Shown one piece after another: positions 40,767 to 50,507 of a DNA stretch of 64,000 bases. Every line of letters starts with the position of its first letter. Position 1 is the first letter of the stretch. The translations under genes and the position numbers were made by a program. The stretch is from Ruminococcus callidus ATCC 27760. GTDB lineage: Bacteria > Bacillota > Clostridia > Oscillospirales > Ruminococcaceae. The notes beneath the pieces were generated by a model that worked only from the letters and a program-made list of their open reading frames with translations, ran no database searches and was not told where the DNA came from. The stretch is taken from assembly GCF_000468015.1 (NCBI RefSeq), contig NZ_KI260389.1:15699-79698 (forward strand), given 5' to 3'.

Positions 40767-40885
40767 TACTCATCATCACCTTTTCCGTTGTTTAGTTCAA
40801 CTTCCATTTCGTCAGATACGGTGTCAACCTGCTCCGACAGACTAGTTTCCGATGTCAGTGTTTCCAAATCCTTTTCATCAGACAT
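40766..40885 (-). CDS. 39-aa acidic protein upstream of the endolysin
   Basis: MSDEKDLETLTSETSLSEQV start, ending GKGDDE. GGGGATGAG ribosome-binding site, and its TAA overlaps the endolysin ATG. Acidic and helical; a possible small regulator or antiholin-like partner, unproved. Confidence 0.6.
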   Translation of the reverse strand: MSDEKDLETLTSETSLSEQVDTVSDEMEVELNNGKGDDE

Positions 40886-41330
40886 TGATCTCATCCCCTA
40901 ATTCATCGATGTTTACCCAGCCAATAAGCTTGCTGTGAATACCAGCATGGATACAAGCATCTGTAATTCGTACTCGATTGTTGATTGTATCATCAGACCA
41001 GATAGCAACTGAGCCCATATAGCGATATGCTGGATTTGTTGCTACACATGATGCATACAGCCGGATGCCATTTTCATTTGTGTAAGTCTTTCCTGCTTTT
41101 AAGTCAGATCCAGTTGCAGGTGCTACCGGAACTGGCTTTTCAGGTTCTGTTTCCACAGCAATTTCTGTAGTAGTGGTTGTTGCATTTTCTGAAACAACAT
41201 GTTCAGCATCTGCTTTCTTACGTCCGCGCTTTGGCTTTTGCTTTGGAGCAGGCTCTGTGATTGTTGTATCAGTAACCTGCTCTGTCATATTAGAAACTTC
41301 CAATGTCTCTGTGATTTTATTTTCAGTCAT
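40878..41330 (-). CDS. Protein with AT-hook-like linker and C-terminal SH3-like domain
   Basis: 150 aa. N-terminal low-complexity region (Thr/Glu/Val rich) contains KPKRGRKKA, an AT-hook-like element that could bind A+T-rich DNA. The C-terminal 70 residues (DLKAGKTYTNENGIRLYAS...IGWVNIDEL) are SH3-like. Position next to the endolysin and capsid genes leaves DNA or wall binding open. Confidence 0.6.
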   Translation of the reverse strand: MTENKITETLEVSNMTEQVTDTTITEPAPKQKPKRGRKKADAEHVVSENATTTTTEIAVETEPEKPVPVAPATGSDLKAGKTYTNENGIRLYASCVATNPAYRYMGSVAIWSDDTINNRVRITDACIHAGIHSKLIGWVNIDELGDEINV

Positions 41331-41348
41331 ATGAAATGACCACCTTTC

Positions 41349-41744
41349 CTATGCTTGCAATTTGTACCATAGCATCCTTGTTAAGATGCGTACTCTTGCT
41401 TGACGTGGTTTATCCTTTATCTCATTGTATACATATATAAGGTGACGTGCATCTTTGCTGTCATAGTAGGAATCATATACAGCGTCACAAACTGCCTTAT
41501 CCTCAATAGAACAAAACATATCTCGAATGACAGTAGCTTCATATTCATCTTCAGCATCTCGCCACATCTCACACTCAGGGCTTGTACCATGCACAGCACA
41601 TGTAATTGCGTCAGAATGTAGCAATTTGTTATTCATATCGTTTGCAAGAGATCTTGCTTCCCTCGCAATTCTGGAAACATCTGCGTACACGTTTTCAGAT
41701 GATTCCAAATATCTCCGAAACTCTACATCATTCCCAAACGACAT
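41349..41744 (-). CDS. Helical protein of unknown function
   Basis: 131 aa from the ATG after GGTGATGATA. MSFGNDVEFRRYLESSENVY start, Asp/Glu-rich helices, basic C-terminal (KPRQARVRILTRMLWYKLQA). Overlaps the 41728 gene by 17 nt. Sits among virion genes. Confidence 0.6.
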   Translation of the reverse strand: MSFGNDVEFRRYLESSENVYADVSRIAREARSLANDMNNKLLHSDAITCAVHGTSPECEMWRDAEDEYEATVIRDMFCSIEDKAVCDAVYDSYYDSKDARHLIYVYNEIKDKPRQARVRILTRMLWYKLQA

Positions 41745-42666
41745 TATCATCACCACAATCATCTAGTGTAATGGATTCCCACTTTTCTGCAAGATTATCT
41801 AATATAGACTCTACTGGATCTGCACACTCAGATGATACGTTACAACTATAGTATTGCAGTGCTGAAATGTAATCCTGAATTGCTGGATATGCTTGTGTGC
41901 ACGAAAGGTCTGCTGAATTATATGAGATTGCAGTATCTGTATACTTACTAAGATCATCTAGATCAGCTATCAGCATATCTCTGTAAGTGGTCAAAGTTGC
42001 ATTATCTGATCCACCAGACCAGATTTCATTCATTACGGCAATCAGAGCAGTTAGTGCACAGCTAGTTACCACACTTAGATCAATATCACACTCAAAATCA
42101 TCTGTTACATCGATGACGTAATCATCTCCAAGATCTGTAATCTCAAACATTGCAAGATCTTCGGGTATCATGTCAAGAAAAGCATCATCATTCAGCACAT
42201 TGCACAAATCATCTAGTGTCTGGGCAGGGGTGTAATTGGCATTTATACCAACACACCGAACTGAAATTTCTTTCGCAGACACGATCTTTTGTAGTTTTAC
42301 CTTCATAGAATGTGCTGATTTTACCTCTTGAAACTCTGCATCAGGGTAAACTTCACGAAGCGTCTTTAATAATTCATCCTGAAAATTCTTTTCTGGGATA
42401 TTTGTCAGTGTGATTTTCTTCTTACCCTTTGGAATGATTTCCACATCCCATGCACCCTTATGCTTTTCATTTGGTTTCATTGTACACTCTGCTACATCTC
42501 CACCAATATGCAGTTTACTGGTAACTTCACCATCTTTACCCTGCTTGACATCTGACATCAAACCAGAATCACAGATCTTATCGATCAGCTTGAAAAATGT
42601 TTCTGATAACTGTTTTAGAAACTTAGCAGCATCAGATAAAATACTACAGTTAATTGATTCACTCAT
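41728..42666 (-). CDS. Acidic virion-region protein of unknown function
   Basis: 312 aa from the ATG after GGAGG. Beta-rich N-terminal domain (about 60-135: GGDVAECTMKPNEK...WDVEIIPKGKKKITLTNIPEKNF), helical acidic C-terminus. A LQKIVSAKEI string at about 133 resembles the cleavage motif but lacks P1' Ser. Preceded by a terminator in its leader. Confidence 0.6.
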   Translation of the reverse strand: MSESINCSILSDAAKFLKQLSETFFKLIDKICDSGLMSDVKQGKDGEVTSKLHIGGDVAECTMKPNEKHKGAWDVEIIPKGKKKITLTNIPEKNFQDELLKTLREVYPDAEFQEVKSAHSMKVKLQKIVSAKEISVRCVGINANYTPAQTLDDLCNVLNDDAFLDMIPEDLAMFEITDLGDDYVIDVTDDFECDIDLSVVTSCALTALIAVMNEIWSGGSDNATLTTYRDMLIADLDDLSKYTDTAISYNSADLSCTQAYPAIQDYISALQYYSCNVSSECADPVESILDNLAEKWESITLDDCGDDNVVWE

Positions 42667-42687
42667 AATTGATTCCTCCATATAAAC

Positions 42688-42749
42688 AAAAAAAGCACCT
42701 GAACAGGTGTGCATATCCTGCTCAGGTGCCTATTCATTCATATATAAGG
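42688..42749 (-). terminator. CCTTATATA box followed by hairpin and U-run in a leader
   Basis: The minus strand has GCACCTTATATATG (42741-42749), then GCACCTGAGCAGG/CCTGTTCAGGTGC and TTTTTTT, then TATATGGAGG of the 41728 gene. It combines the box, a terminator with a GAGCAGG copy in its stem and a ribosome-binding site within about 90 nt. Confidence 0.75.
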
Positions 42750-42762
42750 TGCAACTGTAAGA

Positions 42763-43104
42763 TTACTTACGACGTGCTACACGCTTAATCTGCCGACCTG
42801 CTCTGCGATTAGTAGATGCAGATACGGCTTTCTTCTTACTGGTAATGGTGGTGCAAGACTCTACAGCATCTTCAGTACCCTCTGCCTCGACAACGTAAGA
42901 ATCCTCACCAATATCGAATGTTACAGATGTATCATCTGCGGTTACATCTACATCTTCGCCAGTAACTTCTGACACCAGATCTGCGACATCTTCTGCCTCA
43001 AACAGCAGTTCAGATGCCTCCGGTGCTACGTCAGTATCAGCCATTACTCTGCGACCTTTAACAGCGGACTTTGCCGCTACCTTACGATTCATCTTGATCT
43101 TCAT
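42763..43104 (-). CDS. Candidate processed small virion protein
   Basis: 113 aa. MKIKMNRKVAAKSAVKGRRVM start, acidic middle (ASELLFEAEDVADLVSEVTGED...), then KKKAVSASTNRRAGRQIKRVARRK. The V-S-A-S site would release a strongly basic 12-residue tail that could bind DNA, and the acidic core could remain in the head. Start with ACAGGAGGC. Confidence 0.68.
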   Translation of the reverse strand: MKIKMNRKVAAKSAVKGRRVMADTDVAPEASELLFEAEDVADLVSEVTGEDVDVTADDTSVTFDIGEDSYVVEAEGTEDAVESCTTITSKKKAVSASTNRRAGRQIKRVARRK

Positions 43105-43127
43105 AGGAATTGTGCCTCCTGTATATT

Positions 43128-43838
43128 TTAGTTTAAAACAACTAGATTGCTGCTAATTTGACTCAGTTCATTTCGGATTGTTTCTAGTTCAGTGTTTGCC
43201 TCATCTAAAAGCGTTTCACCATCAAGAGTTACGTTTGAACCCTCTACTCGGTATTTTGATCTTGTCCGACCTAATGCTTTTTTCATGTTTGCTTCACTTA
43301 ACCGGAGCAGGTAATCGATCCATGTTTGGCTTTTTATCTCTGATACATCATGTAATACTGGAATGTATCGGATTGTTACCGCAGGTGGTACTGGATCTTT
43401 ATGAGCACAATACACAACCTGATTCTGATTATCATAATGCCACTGAAAATCTGTTGCCAGGCAATTTCGTACTTGAGCTAATGCCATCTCTCTCATGATG
43501 GGATCAATATTTACAATGTTGCCTTGTCCGACCGGATTATAAACATTGACTGCCGCACCAACTTGAAATACATTACCACTTTCAATGGATGTCAGATTTA
43601 AGCCTAGTCTTGGATATGCAGCTTGTACATACTGCACCCTTACCGTTTCTATTCCTACTTTGAGCAGGTCTATTCTTGGAGAATATGGGACTGTTTTCTC
43701 AACCGGAGTTTTCATATACCGTTGCAATTCTCGGAATGCAATGTTTACTGCTTCCTCTACTTGAAGTCCCTCTACATTTTTATTAGCTGGGAATCCCAGC
43801 ATAAATGACACCTGAGATACAACCTCTTGCATTGTCAT
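43128..43838 (-). CDS. Neck/head-tail connector protein
   Basis: 236 aa. N-terminal helical opening with VEEAVNIAFRELQRYMKTPVEKTV and C-terminal WIDYLLRLSEANMKKALGRTRSKYRVEGSNVTLDGETLLDEANTELE match neck proteins of large Firmicutes myophages (T4 gp13/gp14-like role). Lies right after the capsid genes, as expected. The ATG after GGGAG. Confidence 0.7.
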   Translation of the reverse strand: MTMQEVVSQVSFMLGFPANKNVEGLQVEEAVNIAFRELQRYMKTPVEKTVPYSPRIDLLKVGIETVRVQYVQAAYPRLGLNLTSIESGNVFQVGAAVNVYNPVGQGNIVNIDPIMREMALAQVRNCLATDFQWHYDNQNQVVYCAHKDPVPPAVTIRYIPVLHDVSEIKSQTWIDYLLRLSEANMKKALGRTRSKYRVEGSNVTLDGETLLDEANTELETIRNELSQISSNLVVLN

Positions 43839-43888
43839 GTTGTAGGACTCCCTTCACTAATAAAACTTGATCATTTTATATGAGATTA

Positions 43889-44281
43889 TTATTCCTTACT
43901 GGTTGCCGCTTCTTTTTCTTTCACTTCTACGGTAAAGCCCTGATTCTTCAGAGCCGCACCAGCTTCCATGTACCAGAATGCTTCCATGTAGCTTTCTACA
44001 GTGAACTCTACTTCCTTAGCACCCTTAGCGTTATCCTTACCAACAACAGCCAGCTTGAACTGTGCAAGCGGTACTGGGTACGGGAATCCAGTAGTTGCAT
44101 ATGGTTCCATCAGATCAATGAAACCAAATCCAGTTACATGCGTATCATATACGGTACCCTTATATGCCGGAGTATCTATGTAAGCGTTTGTTGGTGCAAA
44201 TGTCGGACAGATCGGAGATGCAAACTTAATTGCTTCCGGATTTGCCGGACCAGTGTATGTGATCTTGACTGTATATGCCAT
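43889..44281 (-). CDS. Virion-region beta protein, possible head decoration or completion protein
   Basis: 130 aa. Starts AYTVKITYTGPANPEAIKFA; a C-terminal helix (ESYMEAFWYMEAGAALKNQGF) then basic tail. Located between the major capsid protein and neck gene, a common place for head decoration or completion proteins. No family recognised. Confidence 0.6.
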   Translation of the reverse strand: MAYTVKITYTGPANPEAIKFASPICPTFAPTNAYIDTPAYKGTVYDTHVTGFGFIDLMEPYATTGFPYPVPLAQFKLAVVGKDNAKGAKEVEFTVESYMEAFWYMEAGAALKNQGFTVEVKEKEAATSKE

Positions 44282-44328
44282 TTCTATATCACCTCATGTG
44301 TTATTTTCTGTTTTCTGTATTGGTCTGA

Positions 44329-45765
44329 TTAATAAGTACCAACAATTCTACCACTAGCAATAGTAGCCGGATTTACGATTTCCATAGCGTACATTGTAGC
44401 GTAACCTTGCTGTACAGATGCGTTTGCCAGACCAATAGCGTCAGTGTTTGTAAACGGCATGTACTCACCAAACAGAGCAGAGTTTCTGCGGATGTCGTTA
44501 GACTTGCAGCACATTACCCATTCATTCGGATCATATGTCGGATCTACATAGATTTCAAACTGATCCAGCTTACCAGACTTGTACGGACCTACAGTGTCAT
44601 CAATAGATGCAGAAGAGAATCCGTTTACCATCCGCAGGTAAGATTCTACGTTAGTACCTACAATCAGACGGTTTGGTCTAGTCAGGTTGGTTCTCTGGTA
44701 GATGCTGTTGGATGCTTGATTCAGCTTCAGCTTAAACTGATTGATGTAGTCAGACGGTACAACAGAACCAGACATGACCGGAGAAGCATCCCAATTATAT
44801 GCAGGATTGTATGCAGCCGCATTCTTCAGCTTCTTGAAACCAGCAGTGTTGATTTCAGCAGTTAGCTCAGAGAATGCTGCGTCCTTGGACATATCGCCAA
44901 TATTAGCACCATATTCCTGCTGTGCTGCGAATGCACTGTAGATTGACCAGTAGCAAGCCAGCTCGTGTGCGTCTGCTACCAGGTTGATTTCATCCAGATC
45001 CAGATAACCCTTAGCCATCTGTGCACCATATTCATCCTGTGCGTTCGGACCTACAGTTTCATTATCATACTGGTAAGTTGCCTTTACGGTGTCACCAGCA
45101 GCGATAGTAATCGGAGTTGTGAACTTAATTGCACCAGTGCTGTAGTCGATAGAACCCTTAGATGCACCCTCGCTGTCTAGGATAGAACCTGCTCCGTCAT
45201 CGGTATACTCAGTGGTTACGCCTACTAGATTGGTAGAAATTGTTACAGAGTTCGGAAGTACCGGAAGATATGCCAGAGTACCAGTTGTGAAAGAACCAGT
45301 TGCAGACTCTACAATTTCGTTCTTTACTACTCGACCAGTGAAGTTCGGATCAAATCCCTGTTTGTTTACAAACGGAGTAGACAGAATAGAACCTCTCTGA
45401 GTTTCACCCTTGGTGTTCTCTGCTACAAACTTGAAATACGGGATCAGCTGCTGACGAGATTTCATTGCTACAGAACCGAATACATCCAGTACAAGCAACT
45501 GCTGTACGAACATCGGCAGGAGCTCCATGAAATCTGGACGAGCTGCAATGTTAGAGGTGTTTGTTGCACCCATAATGGATGTACGCTTACCCATACGATT
45601 GTAGTTTGCCATGATCTGCTGTGCGAATGCTCTACGCTGTGGATCTAGCTTTGCCATTGTTGCATTTCGAGTTGCACCTTGTTTTGTGCGTGCATTTGCA
45701 GTAATGCTTGTACCAGCGGTGATCTTACGCTGTGCTGGTGTCTTATGTGTTGCCTTAATAGTCAT
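44329..45765 (-). CDS. Major capsid protein (HK97/gp23-like)
   Basis: 478 aa. Preceded directly by the protease-scaffold gene and encodes the HK97-type pattern: basic N-terminus, MELLPMFVQQLLVLDVFGSVAMKSRQQLIPYFKF at about 75-108, a long P-domain (GFDPNFTGRVVKNEIVESATG) and an end with the NGFSSASIDDTVGPYKSGKLDQFEIYVDPTYDPNEWVMCCKSND axial region. N-terminal KITAGTSITANARTK holds two I-T-A sites, likely the maturation cuts that remove a propeptide. GGAG site before ATG. Confidence 0.85.
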   Translation of the reverse strand: MTIKATHKTPAQRKITAGTSITANARTKQGATRNATMAKLDPQRRAFAQQIMANYNRMGKRTSIMGATNTSNIAARPDFMELLPMFVQQLLVLDVFGSVAMKSRQQLIPYFKFVAENTKGETQRGSILSTPFVNKQGFDPNFTGRVVKNEIVESATGSFTTGTLAYLPVLPNSVTISTNLVGVTTEYTDDGAGSILDSEGASKGSIDYSTGAIKFTTPITIAAGDTVKATYQYDNETVGPNAQDEYGAQMAKGYLDLDEINLVADAHELACYWSIYSAFAAQQEYGANIGDMSKDAAFSELTAEINTAGFKKLKNAAAYNPAYNWDASPVMSGSVVPSDYINQFKLKLNQASNSIYQRTNLTRPNRLIVGTNVESYLRMVNGFSSASIDDTVGPYKSGKLDQFEIYVDPTYDPNEWVMCCKSNDIRRNSALFGEYMPFTNTDAIGLANASVQQGYATMYAMEIVNPATIASGRIVGTY

Positions 45766-45799
45766 GTATTATCTCACTCCTATAATTGGAATATTGGAA

Positions 45800-47206
45800 T
45801 TACATTGTTACAAGATCATTTGTTTCGTAGTCGTCTGTATCATCACATTCATCAATGATATACAATGGCTCTACCATATCTGCGGTTGCCATGTTTGATG
45901 TGCTTGTAGCACTATTTACCATTTTCTGTAAATCGTCTACAGTTGTGCTTGCTGTGATACTAAGACTACCTGGATTTACACCTAATGCAGAAGCATATAT
46001 ATCTGCATATGCTGCTTGGAATGACTGCAAAGTTTGCTTACAAGTACGAAGTTCAGAACGTAGCTTTCGATTTGTTTCATCAAGGTTTGATGTGCGTGTC
46101 TCTAAGTCTGTACTAGCTGTGACGGTTTCACGCATTTGTGACTTTAGACTTGCAATGATCTTTTGCTTTTCTTGAAGTTCGTCTGCACTCGCTTCAACCC
46201 TCTGTTTATATATAAGGTTTTTCTTTTTCACGTCAGATAACTGTGTCTTAATTCGTTTATTTTCTTTTTGCAGTGCTGTATAGTCTGACTGCTCAGATTT
46301 GAGCTGTCCCATAATATCGCACATCTGACTGCTTGTAATTCGTTTTAATGTTCTGATCTTTCTGCTTGCAGAGATTGTCTCTTTTGCATGATTGTGCATC
46401 ATCTTATCTTTTTCCTGAGACAGTGTCTTTGTAGACTCCATAAGGCGAATGCATAAATCTGTCATTGCTTGAATCTTTTCTTTTGCAAATTCAGGATCTA
46501 TATCTGATGTGGTTTCTGTAGATGCAGTAAGCTTATCCTTTTGTGTTTGAAGCATTTTATATGTATCAGATTGTTTTGCAAATTGAGATTGAATTACGTC
46601 AATTGCAGTACTGGATGTGATTGCAGAAATGTTATCCCGAACCACCTTGCAGACAGATTGATACTTCTTTCGGTCATCTGTATTTGTAGATGCTGCAATT
46701 GCTGTAAACTTTGGGATTGATTCCGGATATGCTGGGAAAGATACTAAGTCATATCCACGGAATACAAATGTTTCAGGATCTACAGAGTTATCGACAATAT
46801 CCCCTGCTCCACGAATGGAAATGCCAAACTTTACTCCAGCGTCAATAAACGTCTTTACAATTTGTCCTACAGGTGTACCTACCAGGTTAAATTCACCATA
46901 GACTTTTCCGTTATCATCAATGGACATATCGGTCATGACGATACATCCGTTTTTGAAATCCATGCAGTTTGGATCTTCTGGGTGTCCTAGAAATCCAATG
47001 AACCATCCATTTTCAATACCCTGTTTATAATCATCAGACTCTAAGACAGTATGGATTACTTCATCAGTAATATCTAAGCCGTTGTTATTTGTAATTCTTG
47101 CATCTAATACTTCTCCAGAATATGTTCCGATTATCGTAGTAGGGATGCCTGTATCTGCATTTACAGATTTATTTTTTATTTGTACGTTCACGCTGAAATC
47201 CCTCAT
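45800..47206 (-). CDS. Prohead protease fused to scaffold domain
   Basis: 468 aa. Protease domain about 1-165 with catalytic His75 (GHPEDP), Ser130 (GISIRGAG) and a downstream FRGYDLVSFPAYPES strand, as in T4 gp21/SPO1-type proteases. The rest is a coiled-coil scaffold. Within it hydrophobic-x-A-S strings recur about every 30 residues (IAAS, LTAS, ISAS, VEAS, VTAS, ITAS), as expected of self-cleaved scaffold. Acidic C-terminus TNDLVTM. It builds the prohead, then cuts itself, the capsid protein and internal proteins. Confidence 0.85.
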   Translation of the reverse strand: MRDFSVNVQIKNKSVNADTGIPTTIIGTYSGEVLDARITNNNGLDITDEVIHTVLESDDYKQGIENGWFIGFLGHPEDPNCMDFKNGCIVMTDMSIDDNGKVYGEFNLVGTPVGQIVKTFIDAGVKFGISIRGAGDIVDNSVDPETFVFRGYDLVSFPAYPESIPKFTAIAASTNTDDRKKYQSVCKVVRDNISAITSSTAIDVIQSQFAKQSDTYKMLQTQKDKLTASTETTSDIDPEFAKEKIQAMTDLCIRLMESTKTLSQEKDKMMHNHAKETISASRKIRTLKRITSSQMCDIMGQLKSEQSDYTALQKENKRIKTQLSDVKKKNLIYKQRVEASADELQEKQKIIASLKSQMRETVTASTDLETRTSNLDETNRKLRSELRTCKQTLQSFQAAYADIYASALGVNPGSLSITASTTVDDLQKMVNSATSTSNMATADMVEPLYIIDECDDTDDYETNDLVTM

Positions 47207-47541
47207 TTCTTTAGAACTTTGTTTGTTAGTCGAACTAATCCGCCGACAAGTAGTGTCTTTGCAAATTCCTTTATTATTCCGGATTCGATTGGTTCTAGGC
47301 TGTCGTCAGAATTAGATAAGGTTTCACAAGTGGAATCTGCAATGTCAGATACTTCTTGTACAACGTCAGTTTTTACTTGAATCTGATCTGCATGGTTTGA
47401 ATTGATGTTATAGACGGAATCTCCGATTACAATTTGTATATTGTTATCGTCCTCATGTAGTTCCAATGGATAAGGTCCTAATTCATCTATCTGAGAAAGA
47501 AAATCTAACAGTGCAGGTGTAGTGAATACAATTTCATCCAT
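47203..47541 (-). CDS. Small virion-region protein of unknown function
   Basis: 112 aa. MDEIVFTTPALLDFLSQIDE start; acidic with a basic C-terminus (VRLTNKVLKK). Overlaps the protease start by 4 nt, so translation is coupled. No family recognised. Confidence 0.6.
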   Translation of the reverse strand: MDEIVFTTPALLDFLSQIDELGPYPLELHEDDNNIQIVIGDSVYNINSNHADQIQVKTDVVQEVSDIADSTCETLSNSDDSLEPIESGIIKEFAKTLLVGGLVRLTNKVLKK

Positions 47542-48939
47542 TTATGAATCCACCTCTTTCAGAGTATATGTGATTTTCATAGTCTTATCGGATGTTTTGG
47601 TGATTGGTGTTTCTAGGTTGTTTATTGTTGCTAGGTAGTTTGATAAAATGTTATAATATGATTTACCGTTTATATTGGGATCCCCGGCTAAGTATCCGAG
47701 CTTACATTTAGATATTGGTATTGGTTTACTACTCATTGTGCTATACGTTTCTACAGCACATAATTTATTTAGCTCTGTATCAAATACCGCATTATGATAG
47801 TCAGATACAGAAGACTCTAGGACATAGTATATTTTACCGGATTTAATTATGCGTGGATACAAAATATAAGTGTTAATTTGCTCGATTGTATCATAGGCTT
47901 CTCCGTTTATTGCATTGTCATCTAACTTAAACCAGCAAACTCGTCTAGCATAATAGGTTTTGGCTACAAGGTCAAATGCATAGAAACGCCCCAAATAGAT
48001 ACATCCAGTAACCAAACTAATATTTGAATTAAACGGATTTTTAACTTCATAGGATTTTATGATTTCACATGTATGTATATCTACATTGTAAATTTGAAGT
48101 GTATCCCCAGAACGTAACGTTGAACTATCACGGGATTTATTACAATATAGCCACAAGGTTTCAGACTCCGGATCAAACCACTTATATATATAACTATTTG
48201 GAAATGATATGTTTAAAGTTTTCATAGCCGTAGGAGAAGAACTATAAGAATTATTTAAGTTAGAATCAAATATGCTTATACTTGAAGCATATAGTTTTCG
48301 CACTATTATCTGTATGCTAGATGGACTAGTAGCTTTTATAGAATATGAAACATCAGACGTTAGGTCCGCATAAAATGTACATTCGCTAGATCCAACATAC
48401 GCACTATCTTTATCAAATCTGGGAAAAACTGTACCAATGTTATAGAACAGCGAACCATACGATGTATTTGTTCCAGACGTATCTGAATTATTGAAAAATC
48501 CATATCCACCGTTTTGTGATGTTAAACACACACTAGAAATCGTACCATTTCCTTGAGATGTCTTAAAATCATATACAAATTTTGCTGTCTTAGTTGTACT
48601 AGAAATACTAGTTTCTAAAAGGTTACAGTCACCTCTGACTTTATTAGTCCCTGAATTCAAAGTGTTATATACACCGCATGCGGTTAAGGTTGTTCCAGCA
48701 GGTGCAAATAGTGTGTTTTTATCTTCTGGTATTGTTTTGTCAAAGCACAATAAGCCACCACAGTATTTTTTAACTAATGGATCACTACCACTCAAAAATA
48801 TGTCAGAAGAAGTCCAATACCCGATCGGTCTGAATATCTCAGACAGTGCATTTGTGACAATGTTGTGTTTCTCATAGACTTCTGTATTGTTTGTTTCTAC
48901 ATCAGTCAATTCTATTTTTGTATAGCCTTTTAATGCCAT
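47542..48939 (-). CDS. Tail fibre/receptor-binding candidate A
   Basis: 465 aa. Opening KGYTKIELTDVETNNTEVYEKHNIVTNAL shares the hN-x-x-TNxxL element with the two next proteins. The rest is beta-rich, aromatic, Ser/Thr/Gly-heavy (typical of fibre shafts and receptor-binding tips), low Cys. Lies in the tail-fibre cluster. Confidence 0.65.
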   Translation of the reverse strand: MALKGYTKIELTDVETNNTEVYEKHNIVTNALSEIFRPIGYWTSSDIFLSGSDPLVKKYCGGLLCFDKTIPEDKNTLFAPAGTTLTACGVYNTLNSGTNKVRGDCNLLETSISSTTKTAKFVYDFKTSQGNGTISSVCLTSQNGGYGFFNNSDTSGTNTSYGSLFYNIGTVFPRFDKDSAYVGSSECTFYADLTSDVSYSIKATSPSSIQIIVRKLYASSISIFDSNLNNSYSSSPTAMKTLNISFPNSYIYKWFDPESETLWLYCNKSRDSSTLRSGDTLQIYNVDIHTCEIIKSYEVKNPFNSNISLVTGCIYLGRFYAFDLVAKTYYARRVCWFKLDDNAINGEAYDTIEQINTYILYPRIIKSGKIYYVLESSVSDYHNAVFDTELNKLCAVETYSTMSSKPIPISKCKLGYLAGDPNINGKSYYNILSNYLATINNLETPITKTSDKTMKITYTLKEVDS

Positions 48940-48954
48940 AATTTACATCACCTA

Positions 48955-50493
48955 CTATTCGTCTTTTAGTTCAAAATCTACAGAACCAGATATGCCGTTT
49001 ACTGTCATCGATCTGGACGGAATATTGATAATTGATACAGTGTCTCCTATTCCAGATAATGTCGGACTATCGAATCCTGCAAATATAATCTCGTCGATAC
49101 ATGGATTTATGTTCATTTTTCTGTTTCCATCAAATGTAATCGGTTTCATCCCGGATTCCGTAACTCTGATTTCACCAGACCAGTCCGTGATTGCATTGAT
49201 CTGGGCAGACAGTTTTCGTACTGGAACAGACAATGTACAATTTACAGGTGTGAGTATCACTTTCAAATTGTTCTTTATGATGTCATACTTATATAAGGGC
49301 TGTGCTAGATTTAATATCTGAGAACCGTTTGTTAGAGTTTGTTCCGCTTCCCATGTGGTTAAATAAGAATCATTCAGAACGTACTTTACTTTTATTTTTG
49401 GATTTGAGCCAGTAACCAGTATATCTGCAAGTATGATTGCCTGAAATGCAGTTTGTACATAGATTGCATTATCTGATTCTGGCAACGTGAAATCAATATC
49501 ACATATGGTTGTTTCAGATTGTATATCCAATGGAATTGCATTCGACTGAGAATAATATCGAATATCTTTCGTTTTGATATTTGTCAAATTCAAATCCAGC
49601 TTGCCGGATGGATTATATCCAGTAAGTTGTTTGATTGCACCAAGTTGTATTTTCCAGATAACCTGGACAACTTGATTTTTCTTGACTTTCAAGATTTGAT
49701 GTTTCAGAAGTTCACGATTGTATGCAGCTTGTGCAGGTGTTACATCAGAATTGGATTTCATAATCCAGTTTTCTTCATTTGGTGGTACAATTCGATACCC
49801 TGCCAGAAGTCCATTACTTTCACTGTCATTCCAATCAGGACATGTCCACAAACCGCATTCTGTGATGAACACATAGTCTTTTCCTGGTTCTCGAAACTGC
49901 TCTAATGCTCCTGTTGAAATCATTGCGCTAAAAACTACATCGAGTGTTTCTGCCAACTCTGCTGTTACTTCTGGAACAACTTGACGGTATGATATTTCAG
50001 CTCTTGGAAATGTATTGGAAATCAATTCGCATCGAACTGTTTTTGGTGTTTCATCATCTAATGTATCACGATCTGAAAACACTGGACCTAATCCCAGATA
50101 TGCACGGTGATTATTTTGATTTGGATCATACCCGTCTGCGCCATATCCAGGGACTTGTTCCATGTACTCTGTAAATCGTTTTTCTTCTGTTCCACCAGTT
50201 ACACCAATTCCGGCAGGTAATCCGTCAGCGTCTTCCTCTTGGTTTATCAATCCCATAGTTCCCAAAGATATGTATCTTGGGATGAAATGGTTCAGCATAT
50301 ATGCTCCCTGATTTAAAATACCATCACCAATCAGATAATGAGCTAAACCTGTCAGCATTGTATTTGTTGCTTGATTATGTCCAACATGTTCAGATACAAC
50401 TTTATGAGATCCAGCTTCTAAAACTCGAATTGTGACATTGTTCTTAACTCCGGTGTCTTTTAAGATTTGTGTTATGTCCAATCTGAATCTCAC
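48955..50493 (-). CDS. Tail fibre/receptor-binding candidate B (paralogue of 50508)
   Basis: 512 aa. Residues 1-300 are clearly homologous to the 50508 protein (GHNQATNTMLTGLAHYL, YISLGTMGLINQEEDADGLPAGIG, PKTVRCELISNTFPRAEISYR, DYVFITECGLW). Residues 310-512 form an extra beta-rich domain (ESTLDIQSETTICDIDFTLPESD-like). The common part probably attaches to the baseplate; the extra part may bind receptor. Confidence 0.7.
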   Translation of the reverse strand: MRFRLDITQILKDTGVKNNVTIRVLEAGSHKVVSEHVGHNQATNTMLTGLAHYLIGDGILNQGAYMLNHFIPRYISLGTMGLINQEEDADGLPAGIGVTGGTEEKRFTEYMEQVPGYGADGYDPNQNNHRAYLGLGPVFSDRDTLDDETPKTVRCELISNTFPRAEISYRQVVPEVTAELAETLDVVFSAMISTGALEQFREPGKDYVFITECGLWTCPDWNDSESNGLLAGYRIVPPNEENWIMKSNSDVTPAQAAYNRELLKHQILKVKKNQVVQVIWKIQLGAIKQLTGYNPSGKLDLNLTNIKTKDIRYYSQSNAIPLDIQSETTICDIDFTLPESDNAIYVQTAFQAIILADILVTGSNPKIKVKYVLNDSYLTTWEAEQTLTNGSQILNLAQPLYKYDIIKNNLKVILTPVNCTLSVPVRKLSAQINAITDWSGEIRVTESGMKPITFDGNRKMNINPCIDEIIFAGFDSPTLSGIGDTVSIINIPSRSMTVNGISGSVDFELKDE

Positions 50494-50507
50494 CTACCAT
50501 TTCTGTA

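Noticed and set aside
38213-46220. TATATAAGG strings inside coding genes (38213, 41434, 46208) as promoters
   Set aside because: They lie within genes in A+T-rich sequence, without a hairpin or downstream start codon, so chance is the simpler explanation.
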